The notes beneath the pieces were generated by a model that had not been told where the DNA came from, did no database searches, and saw only the letters and a program-made list of their open reading frames with translations. A program made the position numbers and the translations under genes. From Streptomyces sp. AC558_RSS880 (GTDB lineage Bacteria; Actinomycetota; Actinomycetes; Streptomycetales; Streptomycetaceae), in NCBI RefSeq assembly GCF_019049255.1, contig NZ_JAGMUJ010000072.1, positions 62,001 to 126,000 of the forward strand: 64,000 bases of DNA, read 5' to 3'. Numbering within the stretch: position 1 is the first letter of the stretch; the number at the start of each line of letters is the position of its first letter. Shown piece by piece: positions 25,801 through 33,125 of this stretch.

Positions 25801-26011
25801 CGCCGACCTCACCGTCGTCGACGGCGATCCCTTCAGCGACTTCACCACGCTCGTCGACATCCCCCTGGTCCTGCGCGACGGCGTTCCCCATCACCGAGGC
25901 GACCTCACCGCCACGCACCGGCAGGCCCCCCACCCCGCTCCCCGGAACACCACCTGGCTCGAGATCGCCCACGCCCTCCACCAGAACTCCTGCTGCCACC
26001 CCGGCGGCTGA
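22838..26011 (+). CDS. Tat-exported TolB-like propeller fused to an amidohydrolase
   Basis: A 1057-residue two-part protein. Residues 1-30 are a twin-arginine signal (NRRGFLGASAAGLTVAL). Residues about 45-630 contain repeated PD40/TolB-type propeller blades with the recurring LSPDG, WSPDG and APDG motifs. Residues about 640-1040 form a metal-dependent amidohydrolase: VIPGLFDSHTHPYTATYG (HxH), a candidate bridging Lys in DVDFVKTYVRAPG, the later His in RLAHGHA, and the catalytic Asp in LALGTDSPLVP. Probably a secreted or cell-wall peptidase/imidazolonepropionase-like hydrolase of unknown substrate. The ATG follows a GCAGGAGG site. Downstream lies an APC permease under separate control. Confidence 0.88.
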   Translation: MSSGSVNRRGFLGASAAGLTVALSPAAARAGAASPVARTGTASAAGEDRVLRYEEMTGGSVTASRDGKVLIAEVQGVLWRVPREGGAATRLTDWELEATAPALSPDGGTVALCGYRDGTFHLWTMRADGGGLRRLTDGPWDDRGAAWSPDGTRLVFSSERGGDAVAGSAFGLWVLDVRDGRVRRLTGGDFEDLDATWCPDGRSVVCVRAAHTPDGASDGGPALVRVPAGGGEARVVHSVGSGRLLCPSVSPAGRIAYLRLSGTGASPSLPAAEAALMVDGRVVTDDEDLAAAPPCWLGEDRLLYVADGRIRIRTLGPSASVEEVAFTARMPVPRPRRRVKARDWDPARSVPVRGIHLPAPSPDGRSVAFVALNALWLMDVGGAPRKLVQAAPVHHLQMPVWAPDGRTLLYCTDRDGLTAVRRLRPDDGRDEPVTGPGRLYPALSPDGTHLACQDVAGNLLLRTLATGVERVLARPMATDGPPGSPTWSPDGRYVAFCDRNRLNRRFREGYHLIRVVDTRTGAERRHLPADHQSLADRAAAGPVWSPDGRWMALIAESALHLLPVTADGTPAGPMRRLTDEPADHAGWAGDSATLLYLSSGRLRLLSLDEERIPSRTRTLPVRLTAGRGPSQEPLRVHAGRLWDATGATVRRNVDVLVEGGRITAVEPHRARRPGHRTLDASDHTVIPGLFDSHTHPYTATYGARQHLAALAYGITTTACMGASLYEAIRLRESLASGHSTGPRMLACAELIDGPRTAYAKGRAHRTHAGLRRTLERVTALDVDFVKTYVRAPGRTMAEAAEAAHHLGVPCGSHLCSPGRAAGQDLTTHLQATQRLAHGHATTPTGHLHQDLLQQYADGSFALIATPFTAQVLLGADPALADDPRVLALLPPWDIALVQERARTEPTAEQRHALATEIGNYRRLAAHGATLALGTDSPLVPVGLSLHLALRALVAHGFTPVQALRTATTTPARLFGLDAELGTVEPGKIADLTVVDGDPFSDFTTLVDIPLVLRDGVPHHRGDLTATHRQAPHPAPRNTTWLEIAHALHQNSCCHPGG

Positions 26012-26378
26012 GCCGCCCGCGCCCCGGCCCGGCCCTGGCCTCCGCCGCCGTGCGGGTGGGGCCGACGGACGTCTCCGCGAGGGCGCGGCAGGCGTCGCCC
26101 GGCTCCGGGACCCCGTGGGCGCCCTACGCGGCGGCCGGCTCGGTGACGCGGACGATCACGGAGGCCGTTGTCGGCACACCGCACCGGGCCGCGACGGAGA
26201 ACCGGCTCCCGGGCCGGCAAGCCGTCGAGCGGCACCGCGACGTCCGCGTCCTGCCCACCGGTGCGGCCGGAGGACAGGGCGGAGCATCGTTCCCCCCTCC
26301 GGGCGGGCTCACGCGCTCATATATCGTCTCCCGATATCGGAGTCCGTAAGACTGGCCCTGCCGCCAAGGAGTGAACCC
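26012..26378. other. 367-base region before the permease
   Basis: No gene is supported. A small stem GGCGG-CTGAG-CCGCC (26003-26017) overlaps the preceding stop and could aid termination. The operator for the permease promoter is at 26321-26340. Confidence 0.45.
26321..26340 (+). promoter_or_regulatory. Probable PadR operator at the permease promoter
   Basis: ATATCG-TCTCC-CGATAT is a perfect 6-bp dyad, and its right part forms CCGATATCGG (26331-26340), identical to the site in front of the padR gene at 28236. CATATAT just to the left may be the -10 region. It lies 39 bases before the permease ATG. Confidence 0.6.
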
Positions 26379-27653
26379 ATGAGCGAGCCATCGACCGCCG
26401 CCGGGATGCCGGACGAGCTGCGCCGGCGGCTGGGGGTGCCGGACGCCGTCATGATCGGCCTGGGGTCGATGATCGGCGCCGGGATCTTCGCCGCACTCGC
26501 CCCGGCCGCGCAGTCGGCCGGTTCCGGGGTGCTGGTCGCCCTGGCGCTCGCCGCCGTCGTCGCGTACTGCAACGCCACCTCCTCCGCCCGTCTCGCGGCC
26601 CGCTACCCCGCCTCCGGCGGCACCTACGTCTACGGCCGCGAACGCCTCGGCGACTTCTGGGGCTATCTCGCCGGGTGGAGTTTCGTGGTGGGCAAGACCG
26701 CCTCCTGCGCGGCGATGGCGCTCACGGTCGGCTCGTACGCCTGGCCCGGCCAGGCGCACGCGGTCGCGGTGGCCGCGGTGGTGGCGCTGACCGCGGTGAA
26801 CTACGCCGGAGTGGAGAAGTCGGCCTGGCTGACCCGCGCGATCGTCGCGGTGGTGCTGGCGGTCCTCGCCGCCGTAGTGGTCGCCGGCCTCACCTCGTCC
26901 GCGTCGGACGCGGCCGGTCTGGACATCGGCGACGACGCCACGTTCGGCGGGGTGCTCCAGGCCGCGGGCCTGCTGTTCTTCGCGTTCGCCGGGTACGCGC
27001 GCATCGCCACCCTCGGCGAGGAGGTCCGCGATCCCGAGCGCACCATTCCCCGGGCGATCCCGATCGCGCTGGGCATCACCCTGGTCGTCTACGCCGCCGT
27101 CGCCGTCGCCGTCCTGACGGTCCTCGGTCCGAAGGGGCTGGCGGAGGCTGCCGCGCCGTTGTCGGACGCGGCCAGGGCGGCAGGCGCCGACCGGCTCGCA
27201 CCGGTCGTACGTGTCGGCGCCGCCGTCGCCGCGCTCGGCTCGCTGCTCGCGCTGATCCTCGGCGTCTCCCGCACCACGCTGGCCATGGCCCGCGACCGGC
27301 ACCTGCCACACGTCCTGGCCGCCGTCCACCCGAGGTACAAGGTGCCGCACCGCGCCGAGTTGGTGGTCGGCGCGGTGGTGGCGGTGCTGGCGGCGACCGC
27401 GGACGCGCGCGGGGCGATCGGGTTCTCCTCGTTCGGTGTGCTGGTGTACTACGCCGTCGCCAACGCCTCCGCCTGGACCCTGCGGCCGCAGGAGGGCCGT
27501 CCCGCGCGGATCATCCCGGTGGTGGGGCTGGCCGGCTGCCTCCTCCTGGCCTTCGCCCTGCCGTTGTCCTCGGTGGTTGCCGGGGCAGCGGTGCTGGCCG
27601 CCGGTGCCGCCGCCTACGGGGTCCGGCGCGTGGTGGCCGCACGCGCGTCGTGA
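26379..27653 (+). CDS. APC-superfamily amino-acid/polyamine permease
   Basis: A 424-residue inner-membrane transporter. It opens with the family signature of helix 1 (DAVMIGLGSMIGAGIFAAL) followed by SGTYVYG-like SGGTYVYGRERLGDFWG, and shows about 12 hydrophobic helices to residue 415. Length and order match APC permeases that import amino acids or related amines with protons. An AAGGAG lies upstream of the ATG at 26379; the open frame extends further but only as antisense-like noise. The operator shared with padR suggests ligand-induced uptake, perhaps of a product of the neighbouring amidohydrolase. Confidence 0.88.
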   Translation: MSEPSTAAGMPDELRRRLGVPDAVMIGLGSMIGAGIFAALAPAAQSAGSGVLVALALAAVVAYCNATSSARLAARYPASGGTYVYGRERLGDFWGYLAGWSFVVGKTASCAAMALTVGSYAWPGQAHAVAVAAVVALTAVNYAGVEKSAWLTRAIVAVVLAVLAAVVVAGLTSSASDAAGLDIGDDATFGGVLQAAGLLFFAFAGYARIATLGEEVRDPERTIPRAIPIALGITLVVYAAVAVAVLTVLGPKGLAEAAAPLSDAARAAGADRLAPVVRVGAAVAALGSLLALILGVSRTTLAMARDRHLPHVLAAVHPRYKVPHRAELVVGAVVAVLAATADARGAIGFSSFGVLVYYAVANASAWTLRPQEGRPARIIPVVGLAGCLLLAFALPLSSVVAGAAVLAAGAAAYGVRRVVAARAS

Positions 27654-27664
27654 CCGGGTGGCGG

Positions 27665-27700
27665 TCAGACGGTCATCCGGTCTCAGACGGTCATCCGGTC
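27665..27700. repeat. Exact 18-bp tandem duplication after the permease
   Basis: TCAGACGGTCATCCGGTC at 27665-27682 is repeated at 27683-27700 with no gap, 11 bases after the permease stop. Probably recent slippage. Confidence 0.75.
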
Positions 27701-27902
27701 GGCGGGCCGGTCGGCGCGGCGGCGCTGTCGCTGGGCACCGGGCCGTCCGGGGCACACCCGTCCGGAGGGCGCGAGCTGCTCGGCTCCGCGCCGCCGGCGG
27801 CCGGCGCCCGGCCGGGCGCCGCTCGTGGTCCTCGCCCACGTATCCGGCCTGGTGACCCCGCGCGGCTCCCGACCCCCGCACGCCGTGGACCGGGCCGGTG
27901 CG

Positions 27903-28208
27903 CTACGGCGCCTCGTCGCCCAGAACCTCACGGGCCAGCTCCCTGAGTGCCCGCCGGTCGTCCGCCAGAGCCTGCTTCCCGGCCTCGGTCGCCTTGTAGA
28001 CGCGCCGGGTGCGGCCGTCGACCACCCGCTGCTCGGAGACCAGCAGTCCGTCCGCCTCCAGCCGGTGCAGCGTCGGGTACAGGGTGCCGGGGCTGATCTG
28101 GTAGCCGTGGGAGGCCAGTTCCTCGGTCATCCACGCACCGTGGATCTCCTCCTCGGCCGCGTGGTGCAGGATGTGCAGCCGCACCGCGCCCCGCTGGAAC
28201 TCCCGCAC
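27903..28208 (-). CDS. PadR-family transcriptional regulator
   Basis: A 101-residue PadR regulator of the short (subfamily 2) type. It has the winged helix with LHILHHAAEEEIHGAWMTEE, the recognition region YQISPGTLYPTLHRLEADG, the wing VVDGRTRRVYKATEAGK, and one C-terminal dimerisation helix. The GTG at 28208 has GGAGGT 8 bases upstream; the longer frame is not conserved. A TAGGAT -10 box and the CCGATATCGG palindrome precede it, so it probably represses itself and the permease gene 1.5 kb away. Confidence 0.88.
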   Translation of the reverse strand: MREFQRGAVRLHILHHAAEEEIHGAWMTEELASHGYQISPGTLYPTLHRLEADGLLVSEQRVVDGRTRRVYKATEAGKQALADDRRALRELAREVLGDEAP

Positions 28209-28235
28209 CCTGACCCACCTCCGACAGTGACGAAA

Positions 28236-28256
28236 CCGATATCGGTACCCGATCCT
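28236..28256 (-). promoter_or_regulatory. padR promoter with CCGATATCGG operator
   Basis: On the minus strand the -10 hexamer TAGGAT (28256-28251) is followed by CCGATATCGG (28245-28236), which would cover the predicted transcription start. The same 10-bp palindrome lies at the permease promoter. Confidence 0.6.
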
Positions 28257-28661
28257 ACGCCGGGACCGAACACCCCGGTCTCTCCCGCCGGAGCCCGGCC
28301 ACGGACACGCGCGAGGCCGCCCCGCTCCATCGACAAGGTTCTCGGCGCCCCTCCCCCTGGCACGGCGTGTTCGGCCCCCAGCGTGTGGAGGCCCTGAACA
28401 GCCGCCGAACAGCGAACCGAAACCGCGGGCCGTCTTCGACGCGCTCGGCGAACAGACCGTCGTCGTCCCGGGCACCGGCACCCTCGACATCGTCATCCCT
28501 CCCTGGCCCGCTCGCTCGCAGCCGTCCACGAACATCGGTGCGCCAGGGGACGCGACGGCCGTGGACGCGGGCGGGCTCGAAGCGCCGCATGGCCGGCCGA
28601 GCCGAAGGAGGAGGGTCGGGGGACGCCGAGCACGCCGTGGGCGGGCCGTCGGGCGGCCGGC
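28257..28661. other. Gene-free stretch at the edge of the arsenic island
   Basis: Weak open frames only. One reads VFDALGEQTVVVPGTGT around 28433 and may be another decayed gene end, but I cannot place it in a family. Confidence 0.35.
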
Positions 28662-28874
28662 CCTCTGTACTTGATCACCGACGGCAAACCGGAGGGATCC
28701 GCCAAGAGGTTCACCGACCACATCCCGCCCTCCAAGGGCCGGAAGCCGATGACCAAGCACGGCTGCTCGACCCTCAAGGAAATCGGGAAGCAGCCGATGA
28801 CCACCAAGACCCTGATGCGGCCGCCCGTCGCACCCGACGCCGGCAGCCGCCCACGCCCTTCGAAGTGGATCTGA
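28662..28874 (+). pseudogene. C-terminal remnant of a PstS-like substrate-binding protein
   Basis: The frame reads GPLYLITDGKPEGSAKRF then TDHIPPSKGRKPMTKHGC. This matches the pattern at the end of phosphate/oxyanion-binding proteins (RPLYLVTxGxPxGxxKxFIDFxLSxEGQKIxxKHGY). The N-terminal four fifths are absent. Lys and Thr codons here are richer than in neighbouring genes. A PstS-like protein beside an arsenic cluster would make sense, because arsenate mimics phosphate. Confidence 0.5.
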
Positions 28875-29022
28875 GGCTGGGTGCATGCCGGGGCGTTCGC
28901 CGTGGCGGCTCCGCTCCTGTCTGTCGTGACGGCATCCACGGCCGTCACCGTGGGCCGATCACCGCCGTTCGGGAAGGTGGCCGTCACGCCTGCCTTCGAT
29001 CAGCCGGAGCATCCGCCTGCGG

Positions 29023-29040
29023 ACGGCCGCCGTCGGCCGT
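29023..29040 (-). terminator. Hairpin directly after arsR1
   Basis: ACGGCCG-CCGT-CGGCCGT, a perfect 7-bp stem with 4-base loop immediately past the arsR1 stop at 29041. Confidence 0.5.
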
Positions 29041-29400
29041 TCAGGTGCTCTGCGACAGCAGGCCCGCCATGGCCGACAACACCCCGGGCGCAACCCGGTA
29101 GTACACCCAGCTGGCACGGCGCTCGGACTCGAGAAGCCCGGCCTCCCGCAGCTTGCGCAGGTGGTGGCTGACCGTGGGCTGGGAAACGCCGACGTCCTGG
29201 ATCTCACAGACACAGGCCTCTCCGGCCGGCTGAGCCGCGATCTTCGAGAACAGCCGCAGCCGGACGGGATCGGACAGCGCCTTGAAGATCATGGCGATCT
29301 TCTCCGAGTCCGCAGCGGACAGTTCTTCCTTGCCCAGCGGCTGGCAACACCATGACGCGGTGGCGTGCAGATCGGCGGAGCCCGTAGCCAGATTAGACAT
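29041..29400 (-). CDS. arsR: ArsR/SmtB-family metalloregulator (arsR1)
   Basis: A 119-residue winged-helix repressor. The DNA-binding core is IAMIFKALSDPVRLRLFSKI and VGVSQPTVSHHLRKLREAGL. Candidate As(III) ligands are Cys63 and Cys65 (CVCEIQDV, the alpha-3-type CxC site), with a further Cys pair at 18-19. It should repress from the divergent gap and release DNA on binding arsenite or trivalent organoarsenicals. It faces the flavoprotein-arsI operon, its likely target. Confidence 0.9.
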   Translation of the reverse strand: MSNLATGSADLHATASWCCQPLGKEELSAADSEKIAMIFKALSDPVRLRLFSKIAAQPAGEACVCEIQDVGVSQPTVSHHLRKLREAGLLESERRASWVYYRVAPGVLSAMAGLLSQST

Positions 29401-29520
29401 ACCTCTATGTTGACAGGCGTCTAATCATTTGCCAAACAGCGATCGGAACCCCCGCACGCCCGAACGGGCACAGATTCGATGAACTTCTATGTTGACGGAC
29501 ATCGATCTCGGGTGCATGCT
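29391..29520. promoter_or_regulatory. Divergent arsR1 / flavoprotein promoter region
   Basis: GATTAGAC (29391-29398) and GTCTAATC (29419-29426) form a perfect 8-bp dyad around the arsR1 start. TCTATGTTGAC occurs at 29404-29414 and again at 29486-29496. The second copy supplies a TTGACG -35, followed after 17 bases by CATGCT as -10 for the rightward operon. These are the likely ArsR1 binding sites. Confidence 0.5.
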
Positions 29521-29563
29521 GGTCAGTATCGACAAACATCGAAGCCGAGGAGTCGTCGCCACC

Positions 29564-30949
29564 ATGTCCACCGCCTCTGTTCCGCCCGTGGTCGTCATCG
29601 GCGCCGGCCCCATCGGCCTGGCCGCCGCGGCCCACCTCTCCGAGCGCGGCCTGAACCCCCTCGTTCTCGAAGCGGGCCACACCGCCGGCACCGCCGTGCA
29701 CGACTGGGCGCACGTACGCCTGTTCTCCACCTGGGGCGAAATCGTCGACCCGGCCGCCGAGAAGCTCCTCGCCCCGACGGGCTGGAGCAAGCCCGACACC
29801 GGCACCTACCCGAGCGGCGGCGACTGGATCGAGCACTACCTGCGGCCGCTCGCCGCCGTTCTCGGTGACCGGGTCCGTTACGGCGCCCGGGTCACCGGCG
29901 TCTCGAAGGCCGGCCGTGACCGCATCGTGGACGCCGACCGCGACACCCAGCCCTTCGTCGTGCACGTCCAGCACGCCGACGGTCGCGAGGAACGGATCCT
30001 CGCCGCCGGCGTGATCGACGCCTCGGGCACCTGGGCCCGGCCCGCTCCGGCCGGGGGCAGCGGTCTGCCGGCCCTCGGCGAGCGGGCGGCGGCCGACCGC
30101 ATCACCTACCGCGTCCCCGACCTCACGGACCCGGCCGTTCGTGACCGTTACGCGGGCAAGCGCACCGCCGTCATCGGCTCGGGCGCCTCCGCGTTCACCG
30201 CTCTCGCCGCACTGGCCGAGTTGGCGCGGTCCCATGACGGCACGGCGACGAAGACGGTGTGGGTGCTGCGCCGCGGCATCTCCGGATCCACCTTCGGCGG
30301 CGGAGACGCGGACCAGCTGCCCGCGCGCGGTGCTCTCGGCCTCGCGGCCAAGGCCGCCGTCGACGACGGCCACGCCGAGGCGGTCACCGGCTTCCGGACC
30401 GAAGCCGTCGAACGCGACACGGACGGCCGGCTGGCACTGGTGGCCGAGGACGGCCGGCGTCTGCGGGACGTGGACGAGCTCATCGTCCTGACCGGATTCC
30501 GCCCCGACCTGTCCTTCCTCTCCGAGGTACGTCTGCGCCTGGACGAGCGCCTGCAGGCACCGGTGGAACTCGCTCCGCTGATCGACCCCAACCAGCACTC
30601 CTGCGGCACCGTCTACCCGCACGGCCACCGGGAACTGTCCCACCCGGACCCCGGTGTCTACCTGGTCGGCATGAAGAGCTACGGACGTGCTCCCACGTTC
30701 CTCGCGATGACCGGCTACGAGCAGGTCCGCTCCATTACGGCCGCCCTGGCGGGCGACACCGAAGCGGCCGACCGCGTGGACCTGGTCCTGCCGGAGACCG
30801 GTGTGTGCGGCGGCTCCGGACTGTTCGACACCGCCGACGTCCCCGAGGCCGGCACGGGCTGCTGCACCACTCCCGCCCCGCAGCCGGTCCAGCTCATCAC
30901 CGTCTCCCCCGGCTCGGCCACCACATCCGGCGGCGGCTGCAACGCCTGA
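29564..30949 (+). CDS. Arsenic-island flavoprotein oxidoreductase with Cys-rich tail
   Basis: A 461-residue FAD/NAD(P)-binding protein. The FAD motif is VVIGAGPIGLAAAAHLSERG (residues about 9-28). A second Rossmann motif, TAVIGSGASAFTALAALAEL near residue 205, binds NAD(P)H, and LIVLTGFRPDLSFLSEV marks the FAD-contacting end. The C-terminus adds a Cys-rich tail (ETGVCGGSGLFDT, GTGCCTTPAP, SGGGCNA), unusual for the fold and suggestive of metalloid binding. Together with arsI downstream it probably handles organoarsenicals or arsenite oxidation. The start MSTASVPP is the ATG at 29564. Confidence 0.8.
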   Translation: MSTASVPPVVVIGAGPIGLAAAAHLSERGLNPLVLEAGHTAGTAVHDWAHVRLFSTWGEIVDPAAEKLLAPTGWSKPDTGTYPSGGDWIEHYLRPLAAVLGDRVRYGARVTGVSKAGRDRIVDADRDTQPFVVHVQHADGREERILAAGVIDASGTWARPAPAGGSGLPALGERAAADRITYRVPDLTDPAVRDRYAGKRTAVIGSGASAFTALAALAELARSHDGTATKTVWVLRRGISGSTFGGGDADQLPARGALGLAAKAAVDDGHAEAVTGFRTEAVERDTDGRLALVAEDGRRLRDVDELIVLTGFRPDLSFLSEVRLRLDERLQAPVELAPLIDPNQHSCGTVYPHGHRELSHPDPGVYLVGMKSYGRAPTFLAMTGYEQVRSITAALAGDTEAADRVDLVLPETGVCGGSGLFDTADVPEAGTGCCTTPAPQPVQLITVSPGSATTSGGGCNA

Positions 30950-31018
30950 ACGGCCCCCGAACCGAGGCCGTCCCGGGCGCTGTCCGCGTGCACCATCCAA
31001 CTGGCAGGAGGAATCCCC

Positions 31019-31477
31019 ATGTCCCGGATACAACTCGCCCTGCGAGTACCTGACCTGCAAGCCGCGATCGCCTTCTACGGCAAGCTGTTCGACACCGCAC
31101 CGGCCAAGCTCCGTGACGGCTATGCCAACTTCGCGATCACCGAGCCTCCGCTCAAGCTTGTCCTCATTGAAGGAACGGACGGCGAGGACACACACCTGGA
31201 CCACCTCGGTGTCGAGGTGGCCTCCACCGAGGACGTCCAGGCAGCCACCGCTCGGCTGGCCCAGGCGGGGCTGGCCACCACGGAGGAGAAGGACACCGCC
31301 TGCTGCTACGCCCTGCAGGACAAAGTCTGGGTGCGCGGCCCCGGCCAGGAACCGTGGGAGGTGTACGTCGTCAAGGCCGACGCCGATACCCTCGCCAAGC
31401 AGCCCGGCAGCACCTGTTGCAGTCCCGCAGTCGCCAACCGGCCCGAACAGCGGTCCGACGCTGCTGGCTGCTGCTGA
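31019..31477 (+). CDS. arsI: ArsI/CadI-family C-As lyase
   Basis: A 152-residue vicinal-oxygen-chelate dioxygenase that cleaves the carbon-arsenic bond of trivalent methyl- or aromatic arsenicals. The metal triad is Gln5, His62 and Glu114, with the same spacing (57 and 52) I recall for the characterised actinobacterial ArsI (Gln8/His65/Glu117). The substrate-binding vicinal pair is Cys95-Cys96 in DTACCYALQDK. A Cys-rich tail (STCCSP, DAAGCC) follows the catalytic core. It starts with an AGGAGGA site, 69 bases after the flavoprotein. Confidence 0.92.
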   Translation: MSRIQLALRVPDLQAAIAFYGKLFDTAPAKLRDGYANFAITEPPLKLVLIEGTDGEDTHLDHLGVEVASTEDVQAATARLAQAGLATTEEKDTACCYALQDKVWVRGPGQEPWEVYVVKADADTLAKQPGSTCCSPAVANRPEQRSDAAGCC

Positions 31478-31483
31478 CGGCAC

Positions 31484-31834
31484 ATGAGCAACCTTTCCAT
31501 GGCCCACTCCGCGACCGCGACGCTCGACAAACCGACGCGGCCGCGGAGGGCTCTGCCGGCCCTGTGTCTGACCCAGATCACCAGCTGGGGCATCGTCTCC
31601 TACGCGTTCCCCGTCCTCAATCCGCAGATCACCGACGCCACCGGCTGGAGCGCGGCCATGACCACGGCCGCGTTCTCCGCCGCTCTGCTCGTCTCCGCCC
31701 TGGCCGGCATCCGCGTCGGCCGCGAACCACGAGGGACTGCAGCGGATTCGGCCCATCCTGGACCCGGCGCCCCGGACTTCATGCGACTGACCGCCGTACA
31801 TCGAGACCGTCCGTGTCGCTGGCCTGCCCGGTGA
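31484..31834 (+). pseudogene. Truncated MFS transporter
   Basis: Six bases after the arsI stop an ATG opens a frame with about 75 good residues of a major-facilitator N-terminus (ALPALCLTQITSWGIVSYAF, then ITDATGWSAAMTTAAFSAAL, ending LAGIRVGRE). Helices 3-12 are missing and the rest of the frame to 31834 is unrelated. It was probably the third gene of the arsR-controlled operon, perhaps an organoarsenical exporter, and is now dead. Confidence 0.65.
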
Positions 31835-31864
31835 TCGGCGCACTGGGCCGACGTCCCGCCCGGA

Positions 31865-32929
31865 TCATCCTCCGGCGGCGAGGAGCCCGGCGATCTCACG
31901 GGCAGCGTCGCGGGCCGGTCGTCCGACGCCGATGAGCGTGGCGGAGGCGGGGCCCGTCCAGTCGCCGTAGCCGAGGAGGTGCAGCCGAGGTTCCTGCACG
32001 GAGCGGGTGCCCCGGGTGGGGATGCGGCCGCGTGGGCCGCGCAGGCCGAGGGGCGACAGGTGCGAGAGGGCCGGCCGGAAGCCGGTGCACCAGATCACCA
32101 CGTCGGCGAACGCCCTCGTACCATCGGCCCAGACGACACCGTCGCGGTGGAGGCGTACGAACATGGGCGACGCCTTGAGCCGCCCGGCGTCCCTGGCCTC
32201 GCGCACCGGCGGTACCGCGACGATGTCCCCCAGTGAGGCGACGCCTCCGGTGTCGGTGCGGCCTTCGTCGAGGGCGCGGCGGCGGGCGGTGGCCGCGTCG
32301 AACAAGGCCCGCCCGTCGATGTCGTCGGCGAGGAAGCGGGGCGGACGCCGGGTCACCCAGGTCAGCTCGGTGTCGTGGGCGAGGTCGGCGGCGATCTGCG
32401 CGCCCGAGTTGCAGCCTCCGACGACGATCACGCGGCCGCCCGTGAAGTCCTGCGGTTTCCGGTAGGAGACGGTGTGCAGTTGCCGCCCTTCGAAGTCCCC
32501 GCGGCCCGGGACGGCGGGGAGGAAGGGGCGCCACCAGGTACCGGTCGCACTGATCACCGCGCGGGCGTGCCACGTGCCGGAGTCGGTCTCCACCCTCAGG
32601 AGCCGTCCGTCGTCGTGCACGCCGAGCACCCGGACCGGCCGCAGCACGGGCAGGTCGTACCGCTTCTCGTAGTCGCTCAGGTACGCCACCACATGCCCGG
32701 CGTCCGGGTACTCCTCCCCCGGCTGCGTCGGCATAAGGCGGCCGGGGAGGGAGGAGAAGGCTGCCGGGGAGAACAGGCGCAGCGAGTTCCAGGTGTGCTG
32801 CCAGGCCCCGCCAGGGACGGCCTGGGCGTCGAGGACGACGAAGTCCAGGCCCTGGCGGCGCAGGTGGTAGCCGGCGGCGAGCCCCGCCTGGCCGCCGCCG
32901 ATCACCACCACGTCGGTGCGCTCCGTCAT
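31865..32929 (-). CDS. Flavin monooxygenase-like NAD(P)/FAD oxidoreductase (ArsO-like)
   Basis: A 354-residue class B flavin monooxygenase-like enzyme. FAD motif VVVIGGGQAGLAAGYHLRRQ (residues about 6-25), AFSSLPGRLMP (substrate region), NADPH motif VIVVGGCNSGAQIAADLA near residue 160, and CTGFRPALSHLSPLGL near the C-terminus. It resembles the ArsO proteins of arsenic operons in other actinobacteria, which are thought to oxidise arsenicals with NADPH. It is transcribed towards the arsI operon and away from acr3, with its own start at 32929. Confidence 0.8.
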   Translation of the reverse strand: MTERTDVVVIGGGQAGLAAGYHLRRQGLDFVVLDAQAVPGGAWQHTWNSLRLFSPAAFSSLPGRLMPTQPGEEYPDAGHVVAYLSDYEKRYDLPVLRPVRVLGVHDDGRLLRVETDSGTWHARAVISATGTWWRPFLPAVPGRGDFEGRQLHTVSYRKPQDFTGGRVIVVGGCNSGAQIAADLAHDTELTWVTRRPPRFLADDIDGRALFDAATARRRALDEGRTDTGGVASLGDIVAVPPVREARDAGRLKASPMFVRLHRDGVVWADGTRAFADVVIWCTGFRPALSHLSPLGLRGPRGRIPTRGTRSVQEPRLHLLGYGDWTGPASATLIGVGRPARDAAREIAGLLAAGG

Positions 32930-33125
32930 GCCGTCCGCCCTGCCGCGTGAGTGCCGCACCGTGCGGTGCGGGCTGCGGCTTCGCCGGGGTGTCCGGGAAG
33001 GGGACGCCCAGGCGTGTGGCGGTGCGCGACGCGCGGGTGCTCGTGGCGGACGGCGACCTTGCGGCCACGGCGGAGACCGGCGGCCGTGCTGGTCGTTCCC
33101 CTGGTGCGGCAGCCGGGGCGGCGCA

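Noticed and set aside
28257..28661. Decayed gene reading VFDALGEQTVVVPGTGT
   Set aside because: Too short and unplaceable; reported only as a gene-free stretch.
28493..28987. Minus-strand 164-codon frame near the PstS remnant
   Set aside because: The opposite strand gives a recognisable binding-protein pattern, while this frame has no family signature.
32930..33125. Small gene between the ArsO-like gene and acr3
   Set aside because: Frames on both strands are Arg/Pro-rich, lack ribosome sites and match nothing I know.
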